Source of the DNA: an uncultured Bacilli bacterium | GTDB taxonomy: Bacteria > Bacillota_I > Bacilli_A > RF39 > UBA660 | Assembly (NCBI GenBank): GCA_947623855.1 | Contig: CANQHW010000026.1 | Location: forward strand, 1-11,605 | Length of the DNA: 11,605 nt | Direction: 5' to 3' | In this document: piece after piece, positions 1 through 6,329 of the stretch | Layout of the letters: every line of letters begins with the position of its first letter | How positions within the stretch are numbered: position 1 is the first letter of the stretch | Made by a program: the position numbers and the translations under genes | The notes under the pieces: generated by a model | Database searches by the model: none | Seen by the model: only the letters and a program-made list of their open reading frames with translations | Told to the model about the DNA's origin: nothing

Positions 1-180
1 ATCTGACATCCAACACCATGATCTCGAGCGGGGAAGGAGATGGAAGTGCGGGTTCCCCATACATCATAGTGGCGTGACCTTGCCGGTGAGGAACGATTCG
101 GCTTGTAGCATCCTTGCTCAAAGGGAGAAAGGTCTATATAATCTAGTGGGGAGATAATAGAGATATTATCTTCTTTTTTT
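1..180 (+). ncRNA. 3' part of an unidentified structured RNA, 5' end outside the window
   Basis: This stretch is about 55% G+C over the first 60 bases, in a genome where neighbouring DNA is mostly below 30%, and it has no open reading frame worth calling. It folds well: 30-35 pairs with 53-58 (GGGGAA/TTCCCC), 76-81 with 129-134 (GACCTT/AAGGTC), 82-85 with 99-102 (GCCG/CGGC) and 107-110 with 115-118 (AGCA/TGCT). The loops of the last two hairpins contain complementary AGGA (89-92) and TCCT (111-114), a possible kissing pair. Bases 54-60 can instead pair with 146-152. It ends in an intrinsic terminator (152-180), and the next gene is convergent, so it is a free-standing RNA and not a leader of a downstream gene. 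I find no signature of SRP RNA, tmRNA, RNase P RNA, 6S RNA, a T-box or a common riboswitch. Strand follows from the terminator. The class is unknown. Confidence 0.6.
152..180 (+). terminator. Intrinsic terminator of the left-edge RNA
   Basis: AGATAATA (152-159) pairs perfectly with TATTATCT (164-171) around a GAGA tetraloop and is followed by TCTTTTTTT (172-180). This is a clean rho-independent terminator on the plus strand that fixes the 3' end of the structured RNA. Confidence 0.85.
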
Positions 181-190
181 GCTCTAGAAT

Positions 191-250
191 AATTAAAGAA
201 AAAGAGATTATCTATTGATTAAACGATAGAAATCTCTTTTTTCTTTAATT
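191..250 (-). terminator. Long hairpin closing the ABC operon
   Basis: Bases 191-214 and about 227-250 form a near-perfect inverted repeat of about 23 bp. One arm has five A where the other has six. The loop is about 12 nt. The hairpin begins inside the last codons of the minus-strand ABC gene (stop at 208-210), so it is the 3' end structure of that operon. The U-rich tract lies inside the stem rather than after it. The symmetry suggests it could also block transcription from the plus side. Confidence 0.6.
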
Positions 251-1554
251 AATTCTTCATATATACCTTGTTCTTTTATTAAAGAATTATCTAATAATAT
301 AATATTAGTATAATTATCTAGAGTAGGGGGAGTATTACTTATTATAATAATGGTTTTATTTAATTTACTTAATTCTTTTTCTATAATATTTTGATTATAT
401 TTACTTATATTATTAAATGGTTTATCTAATATAATAATATCTTTATCTGTATTAATACTTCTAATAAAAGTAATTAATCTTTTATAATAAGTAGGGGAGT
501 TATACATATCTTTAATCTCTGTCCCTTCATCATTAATAAATGATTTTATAAAATTATTAGGTAAATAATTATTAATTAAATTATAAAAATCTTTAGATGA
601 TAATACTTTATTATATAATATATTATCTATAATAGTAGAGTCTTTAAACCATAAATTATTATAATCTAACATTAATATATTTGTTAAATCTATATCTTTA
701 ATATCTTTTTTATCTATAGTTATTTTACCTAAATAATTACTCTTATTTAATAAAGTATTAAGTAAATTAGTATAATCTTTATCTTCTCCAATAATATATA
801 TTTTATCTTTATTATTAATAGTTATATTAAAATTATTTAATATACCTGGTATCATAACTTTTTTAAAATTAATCTTTTTAAAATGCTTAATCTTCTTTCT
901 TTTAATAGAAGGTTTATTTTTAAATACTTTATAATATTTTTTTAAATATTTAATATATTTAATAAATAATAAGATATATATACTCATAAATATATACATA
1001 ATAATATCTATAATCTTAAAATCTTTTATTAAATATATAATTAATATAATATATATAAAATTAAATAAATAACTTAAAGAATAATAAAATAATCTATTAA
1101 ATAAAGTATTATTATATTTATTTAAATATTTATTAAAAGAATTAATTCTATAAACACTTATCTTTTTATTTAATGCTGTATCTTTTTCTTTATAACATTC
1201 TTTTAAATAATTATCTATAGCAATATTATTAACTAAATATTTATTTAATAATTTATTAATTATTAAATTTATTATATAAATAATTATCGTAGTAAGAAAC
1301 GCTATTAAACATATTTTATAATTATAAATTAATATAGGTATATTAGATAATAAATATATATATATTATAGTTAATTTAATCTCTTTTAAAGGATCTATAT
1401 TCTTATTTAATAATTCTTTAAATACTTTTTTTGATAACTTAATACAAGTTATATAAAATACTATAAAATATAATATAAAATAAATTATTAAATAGATATT
1501 TTTAAAGAAAATATATAAATAAGGTAATATAAAAGTAATAATTCCTGGTATCAT
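208..1554 (-). CDS. ABC exporter half, permease-ATPase fusion with a degenerate ATPase domain
   Basis: This is a 448-residue protein with about five or six membrane segments in residues 4-205 and an ABC ATPase domain from about 230 to the end. The exporter type is recognisable from the post-Q-loop run FKDSTIIDNI (303-312) and the ending KEQGIYEELI (427-436), typical of type IV exporters such as MsbA/BmrCD. The catalytic motifs are gone. The Walker A position reads GEDKDYTN (256-263) with no GK[ST], the signature region is SPTYY (353-357) rather than LSGGQ, Walker B has Lys378 where the catalytic Glu belongs (LDKP), and the H-loop His is Asn407. At 448 residues it is shorter than the usual ~580, mainly in the membrane part. 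The start overlaps the previous gene's stop (ATGA, 1551-1554) with a GAAAGGAAG site just upstream, so translation is coupled. It probably pairs with the 461-residue partner. The substrate is unknown. No stop or frameshift breaks it. Confidence 0.8.
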   Translation of the reverse strand: MIPGIITFILPYLYIFFKNIYLIIYFILYFIVFYITCIKLSKKVFKELLNKNIDPLKEIKLTIIYIYLLSNIPILIYNYKICLIAFLTTIIIYIINLIINKLLNKYLVNNIAIDNYLKECYKEKDTALNKKISVYRINSFNKYLNKYNNTLFNRLFYYSLSYLFNFIYIILIIYLIKDFKIIDIIMYIFMSIYILLFIKYIKYLKKYYKVFKNKPSIKRKKIKHFKKINFKKVMIPGILNNFNITINNKDKIYIIGEDKDYTNLLNTLLNKSNYLGKITIDKKDIKDIDLTNILMLDYNNLWFKDSTIIDNILYNKVLSSKDFYNLINNYLPNNFIKSFINDEGTEIKDMYNSPTYYKRLITFIRSINTDKDIIILDKPFNNISKYNQNIIEKELSKLNKTIIIISNTPPTLDNYTNIILLDNSLIKEQGIYEELIKEKRDFYRLINR

Positions 1555-2936
1555 ATTTTATACTTCCTTTCTAAATCGTAAGGGATATTATTAAACTCTC
1601 CCATATATAAAAGTTTATTATCATCAATAATATATCCTATATCTCCAAATTGTAGATGATTATAATCATTAGTAGTAATAATAATCGTTTTACTTAAATA
1701 TCTTAAATTAGACGTAATTCTTTTTATTGTATTAGTATCTAAATATTTAAATGGCTCATCAAATAATAAAATCTTTCCATCTTTAATTAAATTTAAAGCA
1801 ATCTTTAATTTACTTTGTTCTTCCTTTGTTAACTTCTCTCCATTATTCAAAATAATCTTTTGTAAATCATAAGCAAAATATTCAGCATTAACTTGTTTTA
1901 ACCAAAAATGAATCCTTGTTTCATTAGTTCCTCCATTAAGTTCTAAAAACATTCTTTTAATCGAATTAGGAAATAAATAATCTTCATCCCTCATATAATT
2001 AAGATCAAAACTTTTGTTAATAAGTCTTTCGTTATCCACAAGTATCTCTCCCTTATTAACATTAATTCTTTGAGCTAATACATCCAATATCGTTGACTTC
2101 CCACTCATATTAGGACCATAAATAATACAAATATGATTCTTTGGAAAAGTAATACTAAAATTTTTAAAATTATGAATACTTATATTTTTTAAAGTAATAT
2201 AATTATTAAAATCTAATATTAATTTATTCTTATTTTTATGATAAGCTTTTTTATAATTCTTAATATATCCATAAGCCTTATTTAATTCTTCTCTTTTATA
2301 TATTATAAATATTAATGGTAATATATAAGTACTTAAAAATATTTTATTACTTAAACTAATTAAACTTAATATAACTAAATAAATTATACTAGTAATTATA
2401 ATCATCTTTCTCCTCTTATTAAGATAATTATTATATTGATATTTTAACTCTTTTTCTTCTTTCTCTTCTTTTAAAGCTAAAGTAATATTATTAATCCCTT
2501 TAAAATAATCATCACATGAAAAAGTATAATTTATCTTTCTCTTATATTTATATAAAAAGAAAATTAAACTACTAATAATTAATAAATAAAAATAAGTATA
2601 ATTCTTAAAACTATATATTAAATATATAAAAATATGTAAAGGTATATATAATAAAGTAAATATATATATAAATATATCTTGTTCTATATTATAAATATCA
2701 TTTATAATATTTTCTATTTTTTCTGATATATTCGGCTTATAAAAAAAAGATAAAAAATTACTATGTAAAGATAATGTTATCTTCGTTGTCAAAATTGTAG
2801 TAAAATATAAACTACTAATAGCTAATATAATTAAACTAAAAAAAGAAATAAAACTAATATTAAAATTAATTATATTTAAAATTAATAAAATATTTATAAT
2901 TATAATTGGTATAATATATTTTAAATTCTTTTTCAT
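1551..2936 (-). CDS. ABC exporter half, permease-ATPase fusion with a partly degenerate ATPase domain
   Basis: This 461-residue protein is the first gene of a two-gene minus-strand operon. About six membrane segments lie in residues 7-212, and the ABC domain spans about 245-461. Walker A is intact (GPNMSGKST, 274-282), as is Walker B with its catalytic glutamate (ILLFDEP, Glu394). Other motifs are altered: the Q-loop Gln is replaced in YMRDEDYLF (314-322), the signature reads LTKEEQ (369-374) in place of LSGGQ, and the H-loop His is Asn423 (TTND). It therefore probably binds ATP, while its partner lacks any usable Walker A, so the dimer would have at most one binding site. A GAGG ribosome site lies 5 nt before the ATG, and a promoter sits at 2954-2982. 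The family is a heterodimeric exporter (for peptide, lipid or drug); nothing nearby identifies the cargo. Confidence 0.82.
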   Translation of the reverse strand: MKKNLKYIIPIIIINILLILNIINFNISFISFFSLIILAISSLYFTTILTTKITLSLHSNFLSFFYKPNISEKIENIINDIYNIEQDIFIYIFTLLYIPLHIFIYLIYSFKNYTYFYLLIISSLIFFLYKYKRKINYTFSCDDYFKGINNITLALKEEKEEKELKYQYNNYLNKRRKMIIITSIIYLVILSLISLSNKIFLSTYILPLIFIIYKREELNKAYGYIKNYKKAYHKNKNKLILDFNNYITLKNISIHNFKNFSITFPKNHICIIYGPNMSGKSTILDVLAQRINVNKGEILVDNERLINKSFDLNYMRDEDYLFPNSIKRMFLELNGGTNETRIHFWLKQVNAEYFAYDLQKIILNNGEKLTKEEQSKLKIALNLIKDGKILLFDEPFKYLDTNTIKRITSNLRYLSKTIIITTNDYNHLQFGDIGYIIDDNKLLYMGEFNNIPYDLERKYKI

Positions 2937-2953
2937 AACTTCCTCATATATCT

Positions 2954-2982
2954 ATTATAAAAAATACTTTTAAATTAAACAA
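2954..2982 (-). promoter_or_regulatory. Promoter of the ABC operon
   Basis: Read on the minus strand, TTGTTT (2982-2977) and a perfect TATAAT (2959-2954) are separated by 17 bp. The expected start near 2947 would leave a leader of only about 10 nt before the ATG at 2936, just enough for the GAGGAAG ribosome site. It is back to back with the plus-strand promoter at 3001-3009, and the two -35 regions touch. Confidence 0.65.
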
Positions 2983-3000
2983 GATTAAACCCCAAATTTA

Positions 3001-3009
3001 TGATATAAT
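3001..3009 (+). promoter_or_regulatory. Extended -10 promoter of the ATP-grasp/rpiB/spoIID operon
   Basis: TGATATAAT (3001-3009) is an extended -10 element with a perfect TATAAT. The -35 window (about 2981-2986) has no good match, as is common with extended -10 promoters. A ribosome site (AAAGGA) and the ATG at 3033 follow. Confidence 0.65.
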
Positions 3010-3032
3010 ATTTTTAAGAAAGGATTAACTAT

Positions 3033-4040
3033 ATGGGAAAAGTATCTTATCTATATAAAAGAATAAAAAATATGAGTTATAAAGGATTTTTTGATACTAT
3101 TAATTTAATCCATAATAAAACTCATAAAAATCGCTTTATCTTATTCTTTGATATAATTTATTGTGGTTTTAAATATCAAGCTGGTTATAGTGATTATAAA
3201 TTATACGAAATGTATAATTTAAATAGTAAAGAAAGAAAAACCGTTGTAACAAGAGGTTATAACAATGATATAATCAAAAAATATAATAATCCTGAGTATA
3301 TTAAATACTTTGCTAGTAAATCTTTATTTAATCAAAAATTTACCAAATTTTTAAAAAGAGATTATCTTATTTTAGATAAAACTAAATTAGAAGAATTTAA
3401 AGCTTTTTGTATCTTACATAAAGAAATAATTGTTAAACCAGATAATCTATCTTGTGGTAAAGGTGTCGAAAAGATTAAAGTAAATAAAAATAACTATGCA
3501 AAAGTTTTTAATGAATTATTATCTTCTAAAAGAATCGTCGTTGAAGAAGTTGCTACTCAATGTCAAGAAATATCTAAACTTCATCCCACTTCTATTAATA
3601 CTTTAAGAGTTGTAACTTTAGGAGGTAAAGTTATTGTTGCATTTATTAGAATTGGTAATAATCATAATGTTGTGGATAACTTTAATCACGATGGTGTTGT
3701 AGCTCCCATTAATGTCGAAACGGGCATAGTAGATTATCCTGCTATTGATAAAAAAGGAAATGTTTTTGAAAAACATCCTTTAACTAATGAAAGTATTTTA
3801 TGGTTACAAATTCCTAAATGGCATAAAGTAAAATCTTTTGTTGAAAAAGCTTGTGAAGTAATTCCTGAAGTAGGGTATGTCGCTTGGGATGTTTGTTTAA
3901 GTGAAGATGGCCCAATGTTAATTGAAGGAAATGAATATCCGGGACATGACCTTTATCAACTCCCACCGCATCGTAGTAATGGTATTGGATTAGTTCCTAT
4001 TTTTGAAAAAAGAATTCACGAAATGGAGGAAGGAAAATGA
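3033..4040 (+). CDS. Sugar-transfer-associated ATP-grasp protein
   Basis: This 335-residue protein matches the ATP-grasp family often found in surface polysaccharide clusters (the 'sugar-transfer associated' ATP-grasp group). Supporting segments in order are: the family-type N-terminal stretch AGYSDYKLYEMYNLN (50-64) and NKxxF-like SKSLFNQKF (96-103); the ATP-binding lysine and glycine loop IVKPDNLSCGKGV (133-145); VVEEV (169-173); SINTLRVVTL (188-197); and the metal-binding end AWDVCLSEDGPMLIEGNEYPG (285-304, shown by Asp286, Glu298, Asn300). Such enzymes form an acyl-phosphate and join a carboxylate to an amine. The acceptor here is unknown, and no glycosyltransferase cluster lies in the window. 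No signal peptide is seen. It is the first gene of the operon. Its TGA stop overlaps the rpiB ATG (4037-4040), so the two are translationally coupled and UGA is a stop in this organism. Confidence 0.8.
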   Translation: MGKVSYLYKRIKNMSYKGFFDTINLIHNKTHKNRFILFFDIIYCGFKYQAGYSDYKLYEMYNLNSKERKTVVTRGYNNDIIKKYNNPEYIKYFASKSLFNQKFTKFLKRDYLILDKTKLEEFKAFCILHKEIIVKPDNLSCGKGVEKIKVNKNNYAKVFNELLSSKRIVVEEVATQCQEISKLHPTSINTLRVVTLGGKVIVAFIRIGNNHNVVDNFNHDGVVAPINVETGIVDYPAIDKKGNVFEKHPLTNESILWLQIPKWHKVKSFVEKACEVIPEVGYVAWDVCLSEDGPMLIEGNEYPGHDLYQLPPHRSNGIGLVPIFEKRIHEMEEGK

Positions 4041-4483
4041 AAATATTTATAGCTAGTGATCATAATGGTCATGATTTAAAAAAACAAATAATAAGTAATT
4101 TAGCAGGTTATGAGATTATCTCATCTTCTTTAGAAGAAAGTCCTACAGATGATTATCCTTTATTTGCTTTCGATATATGTACTAAAATGAATAAACAAGA
4201 AGATTATGCTATCTTAATCTGTGGTACCGGTATTGGTATCAGCATCGCTGCCAATAAAGTAAAAGGCATTCGCTGCGCCAAAGTAAATAGCGTAGAGGAA
4301 GTATCACTTGCGAAAAAACATAACCATGCTAACGCTATTGCTTTTAGTAGCAATACCTCATTAATCACGGCCTTATCCTATATTGAAACCTTAATTAGCA
4401 CCGCCACTGATGATAGCGCAAGACATCTAAGACGTATCGAAGAAATTATAAAATATGAAGAAGGAGCATATAATGAATTATAA
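4037..4483 (+). CDS. rpiB: Ribose-5-phosphate isomerase B (RpiB/LacAB family)
   Basis: A 148-residue cytoplasmic sugar-phosphate isomerase, the usual length for the family. RpiB interconverts ribose-5-phosphate and ribulose-5-phosphate in the non-oxidative pentose phosphate pathway. Visible family marks are IASDHNGHDLK (5-15), DDYPLFA (38-44), the catalytic-cysteine motif ICGTGIGISIAANK (61-74, Cys62), the HN.AN motif with the active-site histidine (His95, Asn96) and the phosphate-binding C-terminal SARHLRRIEEI (127-137). LacA/LacB galactose-6-phosphate isomerase subunits are close relatives, but there is one gene here and no lac tagatose genes, so RpiB is preferred. GGAGG-type ribosome site just before the ATG. 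It overlaps the genes on both sides (4 bp upstream; 11 bp with the ywzB start at 4473). Confidence 0.92.
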   Translation: MKIFIASDHNGHDLKKQIISNLAGYEIISSSLEESPTDDYPLFAFDICTKMNKQEDYAILICGTGIGISIAANKVKGIRCAKVNSVEEVSLAKKHNHANAIAFSSNTSLITALSYIETLISTATDDSARHLRRIEEIIKYEEGAYNEL

Positions 4484-4670
4484 AGTTTATTTATATGTCA
4501 TTTTTACAATGCTTTCTGCTTTTGCATTAAGTGGTATTAACTTTGACAAAATAATTAAAAAAAATAAAGCCCTAGAAGCGCGTATTATTGTTATGCTCTT
4601 AAGCTTTATAATGGGTTACCTTGTAACCAACTTTATCGCCGATTTTTTAGACGTAAGTAGAATCATATAA
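4473..4670 (+). CDS. ywzB: YwzB-like DUF1146 small membrane protein
   Basis: A 65-residue protein with two membrane helices (about 6-20 and 38-60) separated by a short basic loop. The pattern FALSGINFDKIIKK followed by ARIIVMLLSFIMGYLVTNF is the DUF1146 (YwzB) pattern of small Firmicute proteins encoded just downstream of the ATP synthase operon. The molecular role is unknown. I take the ATG at 4473 because AAGGAG (4460-4465) lies 7 nt before it. An in-frame ATG at 4455 would lie upstream of that ribosome site and add six residues. It overlaps the end of rpiB and precedes spoIID by 13 bp, matching the Bacillus order ywzB then spoIID but without ywmB/murA between. Confidence 0.8.
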   Translation: MNYKVYLYVIFTMLSAFALSGINFDKIIKKNKALEARIIVMLLSFIMGYLVTNFIADFLDVSRII

Positions 4671-4683
4671 GAAAGGAAACCAT

Positions 4684-5598
4684 ATGCGTAAAATCGATTA
4701 TATTCTTATCGTTATCGCCGTATTTCTTTTACCCTTTGCAGTAATTAGTTTCGAAAAAAAAGAAACTAATTTTTTCTTAGAAGCAAAAGTTACTCCTAAA
4801 AACCCTATAATCGTCAACCTCATCAATCAAGATCAAACCTTAACTCTTAATTTAGATGATTATCTTTTAGGAGTTGTAAGCGCGGAAATGCCCGCTTCCT
4901 TTAACCCTGAAGCCCTAAAAGCCCAAGCCGTAGCGGCCCGCACTTACACCTTAGCTAAATACCAACCCCCTAACCCTATAACCATAAACATCACTGAACA
5001 AGCTTACTTAACTAATACTGAATTACAAAATCTTTGGCAATCTAACTATGAAACCTACTATACTAAAATCAAAGACATCATCACCACCACTAATAACGAA
5101 GTCATCACCTATAATGGCAACCTTATTCATGCTTATTACTATGCAATGAGTAATGGTTATACTGAAGATGCCGCCGTTGTATTCCAAGAAGAACTTCCTT
5201 ACCTTAAAGTCTTATCATCTCCCTATGAAGAAGAAAATAAAAATTTTAATTATCTTAAAGAACTTAGTTATTCTACCTTTCTCAATCTTTTATCTTTACC
5301 TCCTACCGAATTAACTATTACTAACATTGTAAGAAATGCCTCCCATAGAGTAGATAAAATCACTATAAATGGCAAAACCTTTACCGGTATAGAACTACGT
5401 ACCTTACTAGATCTTCGTTCCACCGACTTTGAAATAGAAAAAGACCATGACAATATTATTATCACCACCAAAGGCTATGGCCACGGAGTAGGAATGAGTC
5501 AATATGGAGCGAATTATATGGCCGCCACTGGTAAAACTTATCAAGAAATATTAACTTACTATTATCAAAATACTAAAATTAGTAGTTATGAAGTATAA
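4684..5598 (+). CDS. spoIID: Stage II sporulation protein D, peptidoglycan lytic transglycosylase
   Basis: A 304-residue membrane-anchored enzyme. SpoIID cleaves glycan strands whose stem peptides have been removed by SpoIIP and so drives membrane migration during forespore engulfment. An N-terminal helix (about 5-22) anchors the protein outside the mother-cell membrane. The SpoIID/LytB core begins at about 55: DDYLLGVVSAEMPASF (58-73) holds the catalytic glutamate (Glu68, equivalent to Glu88 of B. subtilis), followed by EALKAQAVAARTY (76-88), HAYYYAMSNGYTEDA (149-163) and the C-terminal YGHGVGMSQYGA (265-276) with the usual ending EILTYYYQNTKI. Ribosome site AAAGGAAA before the ATG. No strong promoter directly upstream, so it is read with rpiB-ywzB; a SigE-type site was looked for but not found convincingly. 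The related LytB/SpoIID-like lytic enzymes are an alternative, but context favours SpoIID. Confidence 0.92.
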   Translation: MRKIDYILIVIAVFLLPFAVISFEKKETNFFLEAKVTPKNPIIVNLINQDQTLTLNLDDYLLGVVSAEMPASFNPEALKAQAVAARTYTLAKYQPPNPITINITEQAYLTNTELQNLWQSNYETYYTKIKDIITTTNNEVITYNGNLIHAYYYAMSNGYTEDAAVVFQEELPYLKVLSSPYEEENKNFNYLKELSYSTFLNLLSLPPTELTITNIVRNASHRVDKITINGKTFTGIELRTLLDLRSTDFEIEKDHDNIIITTKGYGHGVGMSQYGANYMAATGKTYQEILTYYYQNTKISSYEV

Positions 5599-5621
5599 AA
5601 TTATTCAAAATTGTTCACACT
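5593..5621 (+). promoter_or_regulatory. Possible SigF-type forespore promoter for the spoIIQ-like gene
   Basis: GTATA (5593-5597), a full match to the SigF -35 core, is followed after 15 bp by GTTCACACT (5613-5621). The latter keeps the G, the two spaced A and the final T of the SigF -10 consensus but not its second G. Transcription would begin near 5628, leaving a short leader with the AGGAAGG ribosome site. This is a pattern match in a small gap and needs mapping. Confidence 0.3.
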
Positions 5622-5644
5622 GTTATTAGGAAGGTGAAAAATTT

Positions 5645-6274
5645 ATGAGTAAAAAAAGATTAAGAAAGTTTGTATTTCCAACTATCTATATTATCCTAAT
5701 AACAACAATCCTCTTTAGTACCTATCAAATATGGAATATATTAAGAGTAAGTCCTGTTAATGATGATTTAGATTATGTAACCGGCACATTTAAAAACGAT
5801 GTCGTCCCTGCTGTTAAAGAAGAAGATACTACCATCGGACTACCATATACCTCCGATAAAGTAAATCTAACTAAAAAATTCTATGACAGCACATCATCTA
5901 GTGAAGACCAACAAAATGCTTTAATATTCTATGAAAACATCTATATGCCTAATACTGGAGTTTTATATACCAGTCCAGAAGAATTCGATGTTATAAGCAT
6001 GGTAAACGGTACCGTTAAAAATATTAAAGAAGATGAAATAATGGGTAATATCGTTGAAGTAGAATATAACCAAAATCTAACCATCATCTATCAAGGTCTA
6101 AAAGATGTGGTCGTAACCATCAACCAAGAATTAAATAAAGGTGATCTTATCGCCAAAAGTGGAAATATAAAATTTACCTCTGAACCAAATACTTTACATA
6201 TCGAAGTATATAAAGACGGTTTACTTCTAAATCCTCTTGATTTCTATAATATGAAAACAACTGATTTTTCATAA
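5645..6274 (+). CDS. spoIIQ: SpoIIQ-like LytM/M23 pseudoenzyme
   Basis: A 209-residue protein with one N-terminal membrane helix (about 10-32) and a LytM (M23) domain at about 95-200. SpoIIQ sits in the forespore membrane and binds SpoIIIAH across the intermembrane space, holding the engulfing membrane and forming part of the feeding channel. The domain follows the SpoIIQ pattern closely (EEFDVISMVNGTV 112-124, MGNIVEVEY 133-141, IYQGLKDV 148-155, LHIEVYKDG 184-192, then NP). The zinc site is lost. The HxGxD position reads NTGVL (Asn103, Leu107), the Y.HL histidine position is Gly151, and HLH reads TLH (Thr183, His185), leaving one usable ligand. It should be a structural protein, not a peptidase; B. 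subtilis SpoIIQ is also inactive. Shorter than the B. subtilis protein (283). Follows spoIID by 46 bp; ribosome site AGGAAGG. Confidence 0.83.
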   Translation: MSKKRLRKFVFPTIYIILITTILFSTYQIWNILRVSPVNDDLDYVTGTFKNDVVPAVKEEDTTIGLPYTSDKVNLTKKFYDSTSSSEDQQNALIFYENIYMPNTGVLYTSPEEFDVISMVNGTVKNIKEDEIMGNIVEVEYNQNLTIIYQGLKDVVVTINQELNKGDLIAKSGNIKFTSEPNTLHIEVYKDGLLLNPLDFYNMKTTDFS

Positions 6275-6281
6275 CCCAAAC

Positions 6282-6313
6282 AACCTTTAATATACTAATA
6301 TTAGAGGTTTTTT
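6282..6313 (+). terminator. Strong intrinsic terminator after the spoIIQ-like gene
   Basis: A 12-bp stem (6282-6293 with 6298-6309, one G-U pair) with an ACTA loop, followed by a T run (6308-6313). It ends the 3033-6274 operon. The next ATG is only 17 nt further on, so that gene must rely on read-through or on a promoter upstream of the hairpin. Confidence 0.9.
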
Positions 6314-6329
6314 AAAAGGAAGTGATTAA

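Noticed and set aside
80..110. Resemblance of GGAAC...GGCTT to the 3' strand of helix P4 of RNase P RNA
   Set aside because: The universally kept ACARA bases are missing, the conserved region upstream of it is not seen, and the RNA runs on too far before its terminator.
3033..4040. Mycoplasma genetic code (UGA = Trp)
   Set aside because: UGA ends this gene exactly at the overlapping rpiB start and also ends the 461-residue ABC gene; tryptophan is written as TGG throughout.
4655..4683. Possible SigE promoter (CATATAAG) before spoIID
   Set aside because: It lacks a matching -35 at the right distance, and its start would fall inside the ribosome site.
5268..5471. 67-codon open frame on the minus strand
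   Set aside because: It lies wholly inside spoIID, has no ribosome site and no family resemblance; it is a shadow of the coding frame.
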